A model generated the notes under the pieces. The model ran no database searches, was not told where the DNA came from, and saw nothing but the letters and a program-made list of their open reading frames with translations. A DNA stretch of 64,000 nt from Chimonanthus salicifolius (Eukaryota; Streptophyta; Magnoliopsida; Laurales; Calycanthaceae): NCBI GenBank assembly GCA_013350335.1, contig CM023540.1:24841175-24905174 (forward strand), read 5' to 3'. Numbering within the stretch: position 1 is the stretch's first letter; each line of letters opens with the position of its first letter. The position numbers were made by a program, and so were the translations under genes. Below are positions 31,826-43,439 of this stretch, piece by piece.

Positions 31826-34800
31826 TCAAGAATCATAAATTCTGATGGATGTCCGGATGTCCTGACGGCACACAGGGCACTTTGGGTTTAAATCACGTTC
31901 TACAGAATGGGCACACCTTGGACAACAAACAAGATGACCACAAGGTATGAATGCACAACATCTCCGCCTCATCAAACAGATAACACATAATTGCCCATCC
32001 GGAACATCTCCTGAATCGTCATCAGTGTTACTTTCAGTATCTCTTGGCCGCTGAGCATGTTGCTGCCTCTGATGCCTCCATTCCTTCCATTTAGACCAGT
32101 TCCTGCATCACAAGCAACATACAATTTTACATACCAAATGAAGCCCTAGAATGTCACAAGCAAAGAACTCTACTAGCATGGCCTGCTTTCATGTTGTAAG
32201 GTTCACAAGAGCAGATTTCGCACCCCATAATGGTTTAAAGAGGAAATTCAATGATATAAGTTTCACAAGCAAAGATTTTATGCTCCATAATAATTTTGCA
32301 GAAACTACATTGTCGCTTTAATGTCTTTGCTATCTTCTCTGTCATATTAATGATATTACTATCGTTCAATATACCTGAGAGTTTTTTTTTTCCTCGAAAT
32401 CTATTGATTTAAAAGAAAAACAAAAAAAATCTATGACAGCTGTCCAGATATACTGAATGAATATTCAGTAAAAAATTCTTCTTCTTCTTCTCCCATCTCT
32501 GTGCAGAGGGATTGGAATGGAGGGGTATGGTGGAATCCTGTCCTATTATCCTATATAAATCTCCACTTACACAAGTCACAACAAATGTGAACTTAGAAGG
32601 GTGACAGCCACTCTGCTCAGTGTAACGTCCAGGTTGTAACCATGGCCCATAAGTTGGAGGGGGATTCAAGACAATTTACAGGGTAAGGTGTCACAGGTCA
32701 AGGTGATGTCAATCCCTACTAGCCTGTTCTCTAGGAAATTTGCTCTCTTACTATGGGCTCTTATACCTTACAGTTGATGGCTCAGAGCCTCCTCCTTGAG
32801 CCTCTCTTTATCTTCCTTCCCATGTTTCTTGTTCACTTTCACAAAATATACTCACCATTTCAGAGAAAAAATGAACAAAGCAAAAAACAGAATTCCCTAT
32901 GGTTTTGGAAGATCTAATGATGCTTTCTCACTTTCTATGTTTTTCTATAATTATGATCAAGTTGCTAACTGAACAAATGATGACAGAAACAAGACTAGTT
33001 CCAATAAAAAAGTATCATGTTGGGGTTTAGTGGATTTGCTCAGATGGCACCAGCAACTTGGAAGTCAAAAACATTACCAGAACCAAATGGTATCTTATTG
33101 CCACTGTGAACTTTAGTTCAGGTAAAGGTACCACAAATCAAGATATCTTTTCTTTGGCAGAATCCGTCAACTGCAATGAGGCAGCTAAGAAAACAAAATC
33201 CAGCACCCATATTACTCAGGACTCACTGCTTTTGTCCTCCCTAATTCAGGTGAGAGAGAGTAAAGGCTTCAATAGAGACATGATTTGCTTCCAAAAGCAG
33301 GAAGAATAAAATTACCCTCACATTCCTAGGTCGGCATCATCAACATGAGAGATCCATTCATTTACCAGTTAGGGTTCACAATGATACCTTACTATGGCAT
33401 AGCCCAATATACCCAATGAAAACGTGCCAAGAAGAATACTACTCCATAATAGAATCTTAGTTTTGGAGGCAAGGTCTGCTACCATTTGATCCTTTGTCAT
33501 ATCAGACCTGCACAAAAAAATATATATAAATTATTGGTGGAGAGAGAATATAACCCCCAACTAAATGAAGAAACACAAAATACAGCTCACCAGAAACACT
33601 GGCAACTTGAACAACTAAAACTCATTAGTTGATGGAACTCAGGCAAAGTCTAATGATGATAGCATTACAAAGAAAAACATAATACTCAACAAACTTCAAA
33701 AGTTAAAGGGGGTTTCTAGAACCTATAGCATGCACTGGCTTACAAATGATATAAAGTATCCACATAACTTGAACCTATACATGCAATTACATGTGTGTAC
33801 TAGGGGTGACGGACAAGCCAAGGGATACAAAAAAAAAAGTAACAGAATATTATGTAGAACAAACGCCTTACAAGAAATAGGGAAGATCCTTGCAAGATTT
33901 GATCTCAGGAACACCATCCTGTAATCCGCAAATTCCCACAGCAGTGACCTCTGTTCCAAGTGGAAGTATTTTTTCCTCATCCAACAAACCAACCTTCCAA
34001 AACAGAAACTTTACTGAATCAAAAAACAATAATAAAAATGAACATGAGAGGAACCCAACTTTCTTCCATTGAAAAAAAAAATTGATATCAGCAAAAGAAC
34101 ACATAATTTGAGGACCCAGAAACTTACTGGATATCCATGACCAAACATGGCCTGGAAAAACGTAAATGGAGAAGCATGAATGGGGTGCAACTGATGATAA
34201 ACTGTTGTCAGAGGTAAAGGATGGGCTGAGTCATCCATATTAACAACAACAGAACCAGTCCATGGCCAATGACCACCTTCTATAAGAACAAATGGAACCT
34301 GAGAGAGAGTACCAGCTGCAGATTAAACAACTTATCAAAAGCAATAAAAAAGAATAGTGAGTCCTAGAGAGTTGAAAAAGGCCTCTTTAGCCAAAACACT
34401 GTAACGCATGTTACTGAATCTTGTTCATCTGCAACATGCAGCAAATGGAACAGACAGGTCCCTTTCAGCGATTACCAAATCCCAAGCTCAAAGATATTTT
34501 CCTCTTTCTTTTTCTTTTCTTTCTTCTTCTTCTTCTTTTTTCTTTTTTCTTTTTTTTTTTTTTGAAAGTAACCAAGCTGAAAGATATCTAATTGGCATCT
34601 TCTGCAGAAAAGCCTCCTGTTAGGAAAAGGTAGCAAAACAGGTCCCTAAACAAAAGTTCCAATCCAGTTCAGTCTTAAATTTCTACGCAAGAAAATCAAG
34701 GTCCCACCACCTTTTTCCCATGCATGTGGTGAAGACAAAGTGATAAACCTCATTGTTGCACATATTTCCTGATGATGATAACAATGATGGTTAATAGGTC

Positions 34801-35229
34801 TAAATCAATAAAAGGAAACTGTAAAAAGAAATTACCGTTCTCAATGAGCTTGACTCGTGTTCTTTCCAAGATCTGGCAAAGAGACTGTGCAAGTCAAATG
34901 TCCAACCAAACAGTCCCCGCCATTCATTATACAAGCACTTCAAAAGTAGAAAGAGAATTACATTTCTCAAATTAATCAGGGATTCACAAAATTTAAAGCA
35001 GATAGATTAGCAACAGAATGAAATCCATATTAAAAAATAAAAAACAGTAAAGTTGCTGGGAAAAGAAGTCAACTAATATCTTGGCCAGAGTAGCTGCTCT
35101 AACTGCAAATAAAATAGATATAAGAATGAAAAAATGAAGTAAGAGTTCAGATGGGAGGGAGTCCTTGACCCACACGATCTTGATGTGTGTGTGGTGTGTA
35201 TGAGTGTCTTTATGCAAGCACTGGAGTTT

Positions 35230-35284
<55 letters not shown>

Positions 35285-38200
35285 GAAATTATTCCAGAGA
35301 TCCTACTTGTCCCATTCTTTCCTTGGTACAAGAGTTGAACCTCCTCTACGACTATTAATGTGTCAATGCTTCCATTTGTCTCATACAGGCATCAATGGCA
35401 TTGACATTGTGAATGAAGTTCTCTTGTAGCTCACCTTAATTTCCATACCCTTAACTTTTCACAACCATTTTTTTAACAAGCAGGATTTGACTCAATCTTG
35501 TATAATTAACAAGCACAAGGACAACAACAACAATGCAACATGGGTAGAGAATAAAAAATCTTAATTGGGTGGAACTCTTCAAAAACAGTAGAAAATGCCA
35601 TGAAATGGACCAGAACTTGCAGAACAGATAGGAAGTGTTTATTATTGAAATGGTAATTGGGTTAATAACAACAACAGGAAACTTAAAAACAAGATCAGTA
35701 GGAATTTATTGTATTCTCAAAGAAGACCAACTTGAACACTTAAAAATATTTTTTAGCTGACAAAAGGTCACCCTTATAAATGGATCTTGTTCTTATCCCA
35801 ATAAACTTCCATCACTAAGCATAAATGCCATAAATCTTTTTGGTACACCTAGCTCTAAATCTGGCCAACACCCAACCCTAGGGCATCTCAACTTCTTCCT
35901 AGATTAGACCTATCAATCAGTTGGGTTTGGATCACGAACCCTCAACCCTTACTTGTTTATTAAATGGGTAAGTTGGGTCATGATGTAGGACAATTCGTGG
36001 TTGACCCTACCGGACCCAACCAAGAAAATCGAAGACTTGGTCGACCCAAAATCGAGAAATTGATATTTATTTAATTTTCCTTTATATTTTATTTTCCCAT
36101 TGTAAAAAATATTATTAGTTTCCTTCTTATTTTTCATGTTATTTTCGTTTTTATTTATTTCCTAATTTTTAGGACTAGGGTTTCCCTATTAATACTTGAT
36201 TAGAGGATGTATTTAGAGATAATTGATGATTAATGGATATTTGAATAGATCTCTCTCCCAGTGGATTTCGGTTCTCCTATCCCTTTTCCTCCTCTTCTTC
36301 CTACCTCTTCTTCTTCTTTCTTCTTCTCAAGTTTGGGTGGATTCCCAGACAAAGCTAACCACGTTCGTTCATGGATGGTGCTCGCAGAATCAGGATCGTC
36401 TTCAACCATGTATTTCACCATGTTCACCTCCACCGTCCCTTGCCCTTCTCTCGCTTCCCTGCAACCTCTCACTCAACCACCCATCTGTTTTGGAAACGCC
36501 CAGACCAACACAAACTGTGTTTCTCCTTCAGCTGTTCTTGAGCCACGCCATACTCAAATCGAGTCATGTTCACCCCCATCTACTCCAACAAACGTCCATC
36601 CTCTTTTTTGTCGCTTGTACTCCATATCCCAGTCCCTTTCATCTCTCTCTACCCCCTTTTCCATTGCATGTTGCCCTTGTTACCACTGCCAGCAGCTTTC
36701 CAACTACCGCCCTTCCTCTCAGCCAAGTCAACCAATCACAGCCTTGTCATCTCAAGAGTGAAGTCTTCAACATCAATTTAGACAATACTGAGCTTTCATC
36801 TTTGTCAAAGCTTTTGGGATGTGCATCTTCTAATCTCCCCTCTACTTACTTGGGGCTTTCCCTTTGCATTGGGTCTCCTGGATACTCTCAATGAGAACCC
36901 ATCATTCATATGTTTAGCAAATGCCTGGCCTAGTGGAAAGAGAAGTACTTATCCTTTGCGGGTTGGATCACTCTTCTTAAGTAGATCCTAAATGCCCTCC
37001 CTGTCTACTCTTTGTCAGCTTTTAGATGCCCCAACAAAGTCATTCAATCAATGGAAAGGATTACGAAGAACTTTCTTTGGGGGCGATCATGAGGACATGA
37101 GGAAATATCACCTTGTGAGTTGGGACCAAGTTTGCCTTCCTACCGCCGACGGGGGCCGGGGGGTGCGGTCCAATCAAGGTTGTTAATACTACTCTTCTTA
37201 CTAAATGGCTTTGGAGGTTACGTACTGACGATGATGCCCCTTGGAAGGCGATCATTAGATGTAAGTACAGTTTGAGTAATTCTGATTGGGATATTAATCC
37301 TGCCCCACGTAGAGCCTCTGGCATGTGGCATGTTGTTGCAGCTTGTGTTGACAAATTTAAAGAAGGTATCAAGTATAAGGCGGGCAATGGCGATAGAATT
37401 AAGTTTTAGACAGGAGCATGGATTGATAGCTCTACTTTGGCTTCTTGGTTTCCTTCTCTTTATAGCCTATCAGTTATGCCGCTTGGGACTATCTCAAATT
37501 TCTATTCAACTAATGGTGTGCATGTGGTCTGAGACATTCCTCTTCGCCATAACATATCTAACTCTGAAGCCGATGCATTCTCGGAGCTTCTCCTTATTGT
37601 TTCCTCCTACAGAATCCGCACTTCCTATGAGGACAGTATTCTGTGGTGGCCTGACAACAATGGACTGTTCTCTATAAAGTCATTCCATTCTTCGAATCTT
37701 ACGACTACTGGTGTCGCTACGGTTAACCTCAAGATTTGGTCCACCAAAGCTCGGCCTAGGGCTATTAGTTTTCTTTGGACCACTGGGTTAGAGAAAATCT
37801 TGACTCAAGATAATTTGTGGAAAAGATGGAGAATTATGGTCAGTGCTTGCCCTTTTTGCCTTCGAGCATCTGAAGAATCGAACCACCTTCTTATTCACTG
37901 TTCTTTCTCTTCTGACTTCTAGAGCTCAGTCCTTGCTCAGTTTGGTGTGGCTTGGGTTATGCCTTCGTCAGTTGTCAAGCTCTCTTTCGCTTGGGATATT
38001 ATCTCCATCTCACCTAAGTGCTACTACTTGTGGCAGTTTTCTTTATTTGCTACTATGTGGAGCCTTTGGTGGGAACATAATAACAGGTTGTTCAAAGGTA
38101 CTGCGGAATCTAGTGCAACGGTTGCAAGACTTAGCCTCACCAAGTGTGCTTCGTGGACTGCGTCCCTCCAGGAATTCAGGAACATCTCCATGTTAGACAT

Positions 38201-40237
38201 TTTGCGTGCCTGAAAAGAATGTGCGGATCTCACATGATCTTTTTTTGTTTTGTTTTGGTGCCAGCCTGTTGGCCTTTTGTGAGCAGTTCACTTGTTATTG
38301 TTGTTTGATTTCGTTTTTTGTATATGCACCTATGATGCTCTTTTTCTCTTAATATATGAACAATTTCAAAAAAAAACATATAGACAAACCAATGTCAATT
38401 ACTCATTTCATGGGCACAGTAGTATTATAGTATAAATTTTCATGATTAATATTACAAAATTACTTTTTTATTAATGTCATCATTGTTGAGTTAAACTAAG
38501 GAGATTTTTCTAGCGAGACTCGATACCAAGAATGCTTCTTAAATGGGTTCAGACCTTGCATATAAGCATGGCAATTGTCGGGTTGTTCGGGTCTACCCAC
38601 TTAATAAATGGGTCAAAAATCTTAGACCCATACCCTTTTAAAATGATCGGGCATAGGTCAGGTCAAATTTTGCCAAGCCTATCCTAGATACGTCTTTATT
38701 CTATAGAAACTCTAAACAAGGTCATTGATTCATGTGGTTTTTAAACCTTTAGCTCTATTCTTCTTGGTAGAAGATTTTCTTGTATTCCTTTCATATAAAT
38801 AAATAATAAAAACGATACTCATGCTAAAAACCATGAAGGAGGGGTGGTACAGAAAAGATATATTCCAATGTGGCTGGTTGTAAGGCTGTTAACGTTGACT
38901 GCATTGACAAGAAAGATACTTGAGTGTTGAGAAATGGGTCAAAGAAAATGTCATAAACTGCATCATCTGATACATTTCAGATCAAATATTAAAAAGCATC
39001 ATGTGATATGCTAGTTTGGCACCGTCATACAAGAATTTCCTAAACCTTTTCTTTCATGGATTACTTTAGGTGGGTGGGTGGGGGGCGCATAAGAAACTCC
39101 TCAAAAGGCAATTGACAAGCACTTCTGAGCAAATTACTCTTACCTTATCTATCAAGGAACAGTAAATTGCCAATTTATCATTATAAGCACTACCCAAAGC
39201 ACACAAGATGATGTTTAACACCGCCTAACCCCAGTTCTTCCAGATAAATCCAATCATGTGCCCAAAGCACATAAGACAATGTATAACTTTATTTTCCCCC
39301 CTTCCTTCATTTTTTTTTTCTTTTTTTTCTTTTTTTTTTTTTGAGGGGAGGGGCCTTTAAAACTCATAGAGTGTCTGAACCTTCAAAAGAGAGTCAAACT
39401 TAGTAAAAGTTTTTGTTTTCAGCATTATAAACAAAAAGAAAACCCAAACACTTCTGCCCAAATTAATTTAAAAAAAAAAAAACCACTTTCTAAGCCCCAG
39501 TATGCTAAAGGGAAATCCCCACCATTTGAGTTTGGAGTGAGTTTTGTATGAGACTCTCCCGACTTGGGGATCCTGTTTATTGAAGAGCTTTCTTGGCTAA
39601 AAAGCAGAACTATTTTTCGGAATTTCTTTATTGAGATGCCTCTCCTTTCCCCCTAGTCCCTAAATTATTCCAGTCCAAGCAGCCCTAATCATCAAAAGTT
39701 GAACGAATGAAGCTAAATAAGCATCCTATCGAACATCTTAGGAATAAAAACTCAACCTAGCATTTGGGTTAGGCTTAGAAAGCTGAAGAAATGGAGACAG
39801 AAACAATAACAACAACAACATAGGTATATTATTTTTAAAAAAAAGTTGGAGAAAACTCATACTGTTTGAGTTCGCTGCATGATGACAGCTCGGTCGCCAG
39901 ACTCACGCGAGATGAGAAGATTGTCTTTGGGATTCAACCAACTCACTTCCATGGCAGATTTGGGTTGGACCTGGCCGCGGACAATGACGAGATTTTCTTG
40001 GTGGGTTTGGGATTGGGATTCGGATTCGGATTCGGATTCAGATTGAAGGAGGGAGCGAAGGTCGGAGATGGGGATGGAAGGAACGAGGCGTACTTTGGAG
40101 AGGGCGGAAGAGGTTGCCCTGAATTTGAGAAGGGTTCGGATGGCGATAACTGCAGCGGCCAAGCCCAAGACTGCTCCATCGCAGGAGAGTGCAAGGCCCA
40201 CCAAAGCAGCAGCTGCAGCTTGCTCGTTTGACGACAT
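31826..40237 (-). CDS. SPL2: SP1-like RING E3 ubiquitin ligase (SPL2/MUL1 type), six exons
   Basis: Family members are organelle outer-membrane E3 ligases; Arabidopsis SP1 acts on the chloroplast import machinery and SPL2 is its homologue. Exons, 5' to 3': 39863-40237, 34836-34937, 34128-34298, 33872-33993, 33388-33507 and 31826-32102. All introns are GT-AG and the joined frame gives 388 residues, close to the usual length. Residues 7-36 form a first hydrophobic segment. The middle is the MULAN-type domain (YNEWRGLFGWTFDLHSLFAR, DLPYFL). A second membrane span is at about 275-296. The C-terminus is a RING finger: C336-x2-C339, then C351, H353, C356/C357, C360, C372 and C375. The stop follows RIYDS. 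Intron 1 is 4.9 kb and contains a LINE fragment. No lesions are seen. The symbol SPL2 here means SP1-like 2, not a SQUAMOSA-promoter-binding protein. Confidence 0.88.
35227..35282. repeat. (TG)n(AG)n microsatellite in SPL2 intron 1
   Basis: About 15 TG units followed by about 10 AG units. Confidence 0.9.
36240..38376 (+). mobile_element. Decayed L1-type LINE fragment in SPL2 intron 1
   Basis: From about 36745 interrupted forward frames carry the end of a plant LINE reverse transcriptase (KSEVFNINL, LPSTYLGLSLCIGS, FAGWITLL, LSAFRCPNK). They continue through WGGDHEDMRKYHLVSWDQVC and the zf-RVT region (KIWSTKARPRAISFLW, ACPFCLRASEESNHLLIHC). Several frameshifts and stops make it inactive. The 3' end is an A-run after TATGAACAATTTC near 38376. 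The CT-rich, Ser/Pro-coding stretch 36240-36744 does not match reverse transcriptase and may be the 5' leader joined by a large internal deletion. It lies antisense to the host gene. Confidence 0.8.
38377..39862. other. Remainder of SPL2 intron 1
   Basis: Intronic A/T-rich DNA with poly-T tracts (39310-39345). A stretch at 38570-38690 with GGGTCAAAAATC words and TGGCAATTG / TTTTGCCAAG ends may be another short MITE, but no target duplication is visible. Confidence 0.35.
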
Positions 40238-41014
40238 GCGCCTCCTCTTCTTCCTTCTTCTTACTCACCTGTCTCTGCCCATGAGAGAGAAGCCAAGGTT
40301 ACTGCAACTCTCTCGATCGACTCCGGAGTGGGGGGAATTGGGGAGTGGGAGAGGGAGGGAGCAGGTTGTGAACCGGGTGGCCTGCGAAATTTAATCGAAA
40401 AACAATTGCCTTTTTCGCAAAATTCTTCTGTAATTTTTTATAATTTTGAATTTTGAATTTCTAATTCTCCCAAATTCAAAAATAATTTCATTATTAAAGT
40501 TCTGCATTTGGTTCATTTTAAAATTGTGTTAAAATTATAATGTTTTAATAATTTAAAACTTTAAAAAATATATTAAATTTATTTGAAATTATATTTTATA
40601 TAAAAAAATATTTAACAACACTTTATATCTCATGACTTAATCGTTAGTCTAAATAATTTGTATGTATAGTATCAAAATATAATATCATTCGGACTCAAAA
40701 GGCTCTTTATAAGCACTGAAATGAAAAAATAATAGATAAATTTACATTTTATGGGCCCACATAATAACATTATTATATTAAAATATAAAATTATATAAAA
40801 AAAACAATTCCATTTTTCATTTAATGAATTGTATTAAAATATAATAATAATAAAATAATGGAATGTTAATATTTGTCATAATAGTGAGAATTAATAAATC
40901 GCATTCAATGATATATTTTTTAATTCATCACTTTAAATTATGTTTTATTAATAAAATGTTATTGTCTTCGAAGTATAGTGTATTTGTTTTGATTAAGTTT
41001 TAACTGAATTGGAC
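40238..41014. other. Promoter side of the SPL2-type gene, then AT-rich DNA
   Basis: 40238-40400 is GC-richer and likely holds the 5' UTR and core promoter on the minus strand. The rest shows nothing recognisable. Confidence 0.4.
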
Positions 41015-41022
41015 ATTTTAAG

Positions 41023-41355
41023 CAGCGCTGCAACTTGGTTCGGGTTTTGGCCCGACCCGAGAAATCATGCGGGTCGGGTCAAGAATTTCGGGTTAGCGGT
41101 ATGGGTCAGTTGAGAAGATAAAAATCCACATGAAATTCAGATCGGGTCGGGTTGAGAATTTTACAAGTTAACCCGACCCAGCTAAAATGTGTTCAAAATA
41201 CGAGTCGGATCAGAATTCGAGTTGGGACGGGTCAGGTCAGGTTATGAAGTTTGAATTGAGAATTCGTGTCGCGTTGGGTTGGATTACAAATATATCAATT
41301 CGAGTCAGGTTGAATTTTAAGAAACCTGACCTATCTGACCTGAGTTACAGCCCTA
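41023..41355. mobile_element. hAT-type MITE, CCCGACCCG family, copy 5
   Basis: 333 bp from CAGCGCTGCAACTTGG to CTGAGTTACAGCCCTA, with a perfect 8 bp duplication ATTTTAAG (41015-41022 and 41356-41363). Confidence 0.9.
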
Positions 41356-41796
41356 ATTTTAAGTATAATAAATTAGAACATGCACAAGCCCAACGTTATT
41401 AGTGGGCCATGTATAGAGGTGTATATTAGAAAATCCAACACCATACACCAAAAATGTCATACAAGTACTGTAGTACAAAAGGACAACTTTTGAAACTTCA
41501 AAAAAATACAAGTTTTTAAGAGAATTTAAAATTTCATGATTTTGAAACTTTTAAAATTTTCTATCTACAAATTCATGTGAATCAAAAAATAAATTTTGAG
41601 CAGAATTTGTAAAAGTCCATTAAATCCAAAATTTCACCTCCAATTTTAGAATACCAAACAGGCCCTAAAAGATCATGCTCTGTAATGATAAATAATCACT
41701 AAGAATAGTTTTGAGAGAGTTGCCGTTTATTTGATATTTCATTTTAAAAGGATGGAGAATGATTTTTAGTCATAAAGCACACTAAGGTTAGACTAT

Positions 41797-41862
41797 GGGG
41801 GTTCGAACCCACAACATTCCATTTTCTGAGATGGGAGGCAACCAGTTGAACTACACCCATGT
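41797..41862 (-). mobile_element. tRNA-derived SINE-like copy 3
   Basis: On the minus strand GTGTAGTTCAACTGGTT (A box) is followed by GTGGGTTCGAACCCCC (B box). It points away from the plus-strand copy that starts 140 bp to the right. Confidence 0.5.
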
Positions 41863-42000
41863 GGGGGTTTTACGTTGGGTATCTCGCGGTTTTCTACATG
41901 TAAATTAAAAAAAAAAAAAACTATTTTTTAAAAGAGATTAAAAGTAGTGGAAAAAAAAAATCATAGTCTATTGATCAAATGCACTCTTTCATGTTCACAT

Positions 42001-42110
42001 AGGTGTAGCTCAACTGGTTAACCTCCTGCTTCAATAAGCTGAAGGTGCTAGATTTAAGCCTCTATAACTTAATGTGGTATACTCTTAGAACAATGAATAT
42101 CACCCGTGGA
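42001..42110 (+). mobile_element. tRNA-derived SINE-like copy 4
   Basis: AGGTGTAGCTCAACTGGTTA (A box) and GCTAGATTTAAGCC (decayed B box), followed by a tail similar to copy 1 (TAATGTGGTA). Confidence 0.5.
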
Positions 42111-42776
42111 GGTTTAATCTATTTCCATGTCAAATTCTTTTTTTTCATATTTATAGACAATTTGTAATTTACCCAAGTCTAGTTACACCTAATAAAAAGT
42201 CCAAACTTATTCCTCAAGTCGTTTTACGACAAGAAATCAATTGTATTTCGCAACTAGGTTTTTTATCAAAAGGATACCCGGCTTACTATTTTTGGAGTAA
42301 TCCTACTCAATATAGGACAAGGCCATGTATGGCTAAGCTGAACCAATGACGATTAAAACAAGCTTTGATTCATCTTTTTCATCAAATATGTACGGTTCAC
42401 TTTTTAACTTTTAACAAGACGGTAAAAATGATTTGTCCTTTCATCAAGTCAATTGAAAACAACTAGATTTTGGTGATTTTTGGTCCTTTTAAGTAAGGAT
42501 TTTTTCTGGAACTAAATATTTCATCAAATTGGATCGAGTCGACAGCCTTTTCGATTTCCACGTTTCGTTACAGTTATGGGTATTTTACTTGTGAAATTGT
42601 TTTGATCCGGAAGAATGAGATAGTCAGATAGACAAGGATGTCTACAACACTACAATAATTTTAAATACTTAAATTCTATAATAGAATTTTACAGAGAATT
42701 TAACTTAGATATAATTAGTAGATGAGAAAGACTGGACAAAATGTAGACAAACTATTATAATTTTGTGTAGTAAAAA
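42111..42776. other. Intergenic DNA, nothing recognised
   Basis: No open frame or repeat boundary is supported. Confidence 0.4.
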
Positions 42777-43357
42777 TGTAACGACCCGACCCGAATACAG
42801 GGTTTAGGGCTTAACTCAGTAAGATATTGACCGCTTTGGGCCTCGCACACAGCTCAAACCCGCACAGTTTTGCATTTGGGCCCAGGCCCACGTGGCCTGG
42901 CCCAAAAGGCCTCTTACATGAGTTACACACCTAGGGGCTTAATATAAACCCACCCTTCCTCTTCTTCCCACCGATGTGGGACTCTAGAGGAGGGGAGCGG
43001 TATCACAATCACCCCCCCTAAAGTCTCGAGCCGTCCTCGGCTCGACTCCGGTCCAACTTGACAACTCCAGGGAAGGATGATAGGCCACACAGTCCGAGTG
43101 TTGAACTCGGCTCTGATACCATATTTGTAACGACCCGACCCGAATACAGGGCTTAGGGCTTAACTCAGTAAGATATTGTCCACTTTGGGCCTTGCACACA
43201 GCTCAAACCCGCACGGTTTTGCATTTGGGCCCAGGCCCACGTGGCCTGCCCCAAAAGGCCTCTTACATGAGTTACACATCTAGGGGCTTAATATAAACCC
43301 ATCATTCCTCTTGTTTCCCACCGATGTGGGACTCTAGAGGAGGGGAGGCGTATCACA
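42777..43357 (-). mobile_element. TRIM (terminal-repeat retrotransposon in miniature)
   Basis: Two direct repeats, 42777-43007 (231 bp) and 43126-43357 (232 bp), both start TGTAACGACCCGACCCG and end TATCACA. They enclose only 118 bp. On the minus strand the primer-binding site TGGTATCAGAGCC lies next to the right-hand repeat (about 43110-43122) and a purine tract (CTTTAGGGGGGTGAT) next to the left one. There is no coding capacity, so it relies on other elements for movement. Flanking pentamers AAAAA and GAAAA are compatible with a 5 bp duplication but lie in A-runs. The LTRs differ at roughly a dozen positions, so it is older than the neighbouring Ty3 element. Confidence 0.88.
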
Positions 43358-43439
43358 GAAAAAGTCTTACATTGTTTAAAAAAACAATTTTATAAGACAA
43401 CTATCAAACTTGCAAAGTTTTTTTTTAAAAAAAAATAGT

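Noticed and set aside
36223..36894. 223-codon Ser/Pro/Leu-rich frame as a secreted host protein
   Set aside because: Its 3' part runs into LINE reverse transcriptase in the same region and the CT-rich start has several equally open frames.
41797..42070. tRNA genes
   Set aside because: A- and B-box-like words are present but acceptor and anticodon stems do not form; better explained as SINE heads.
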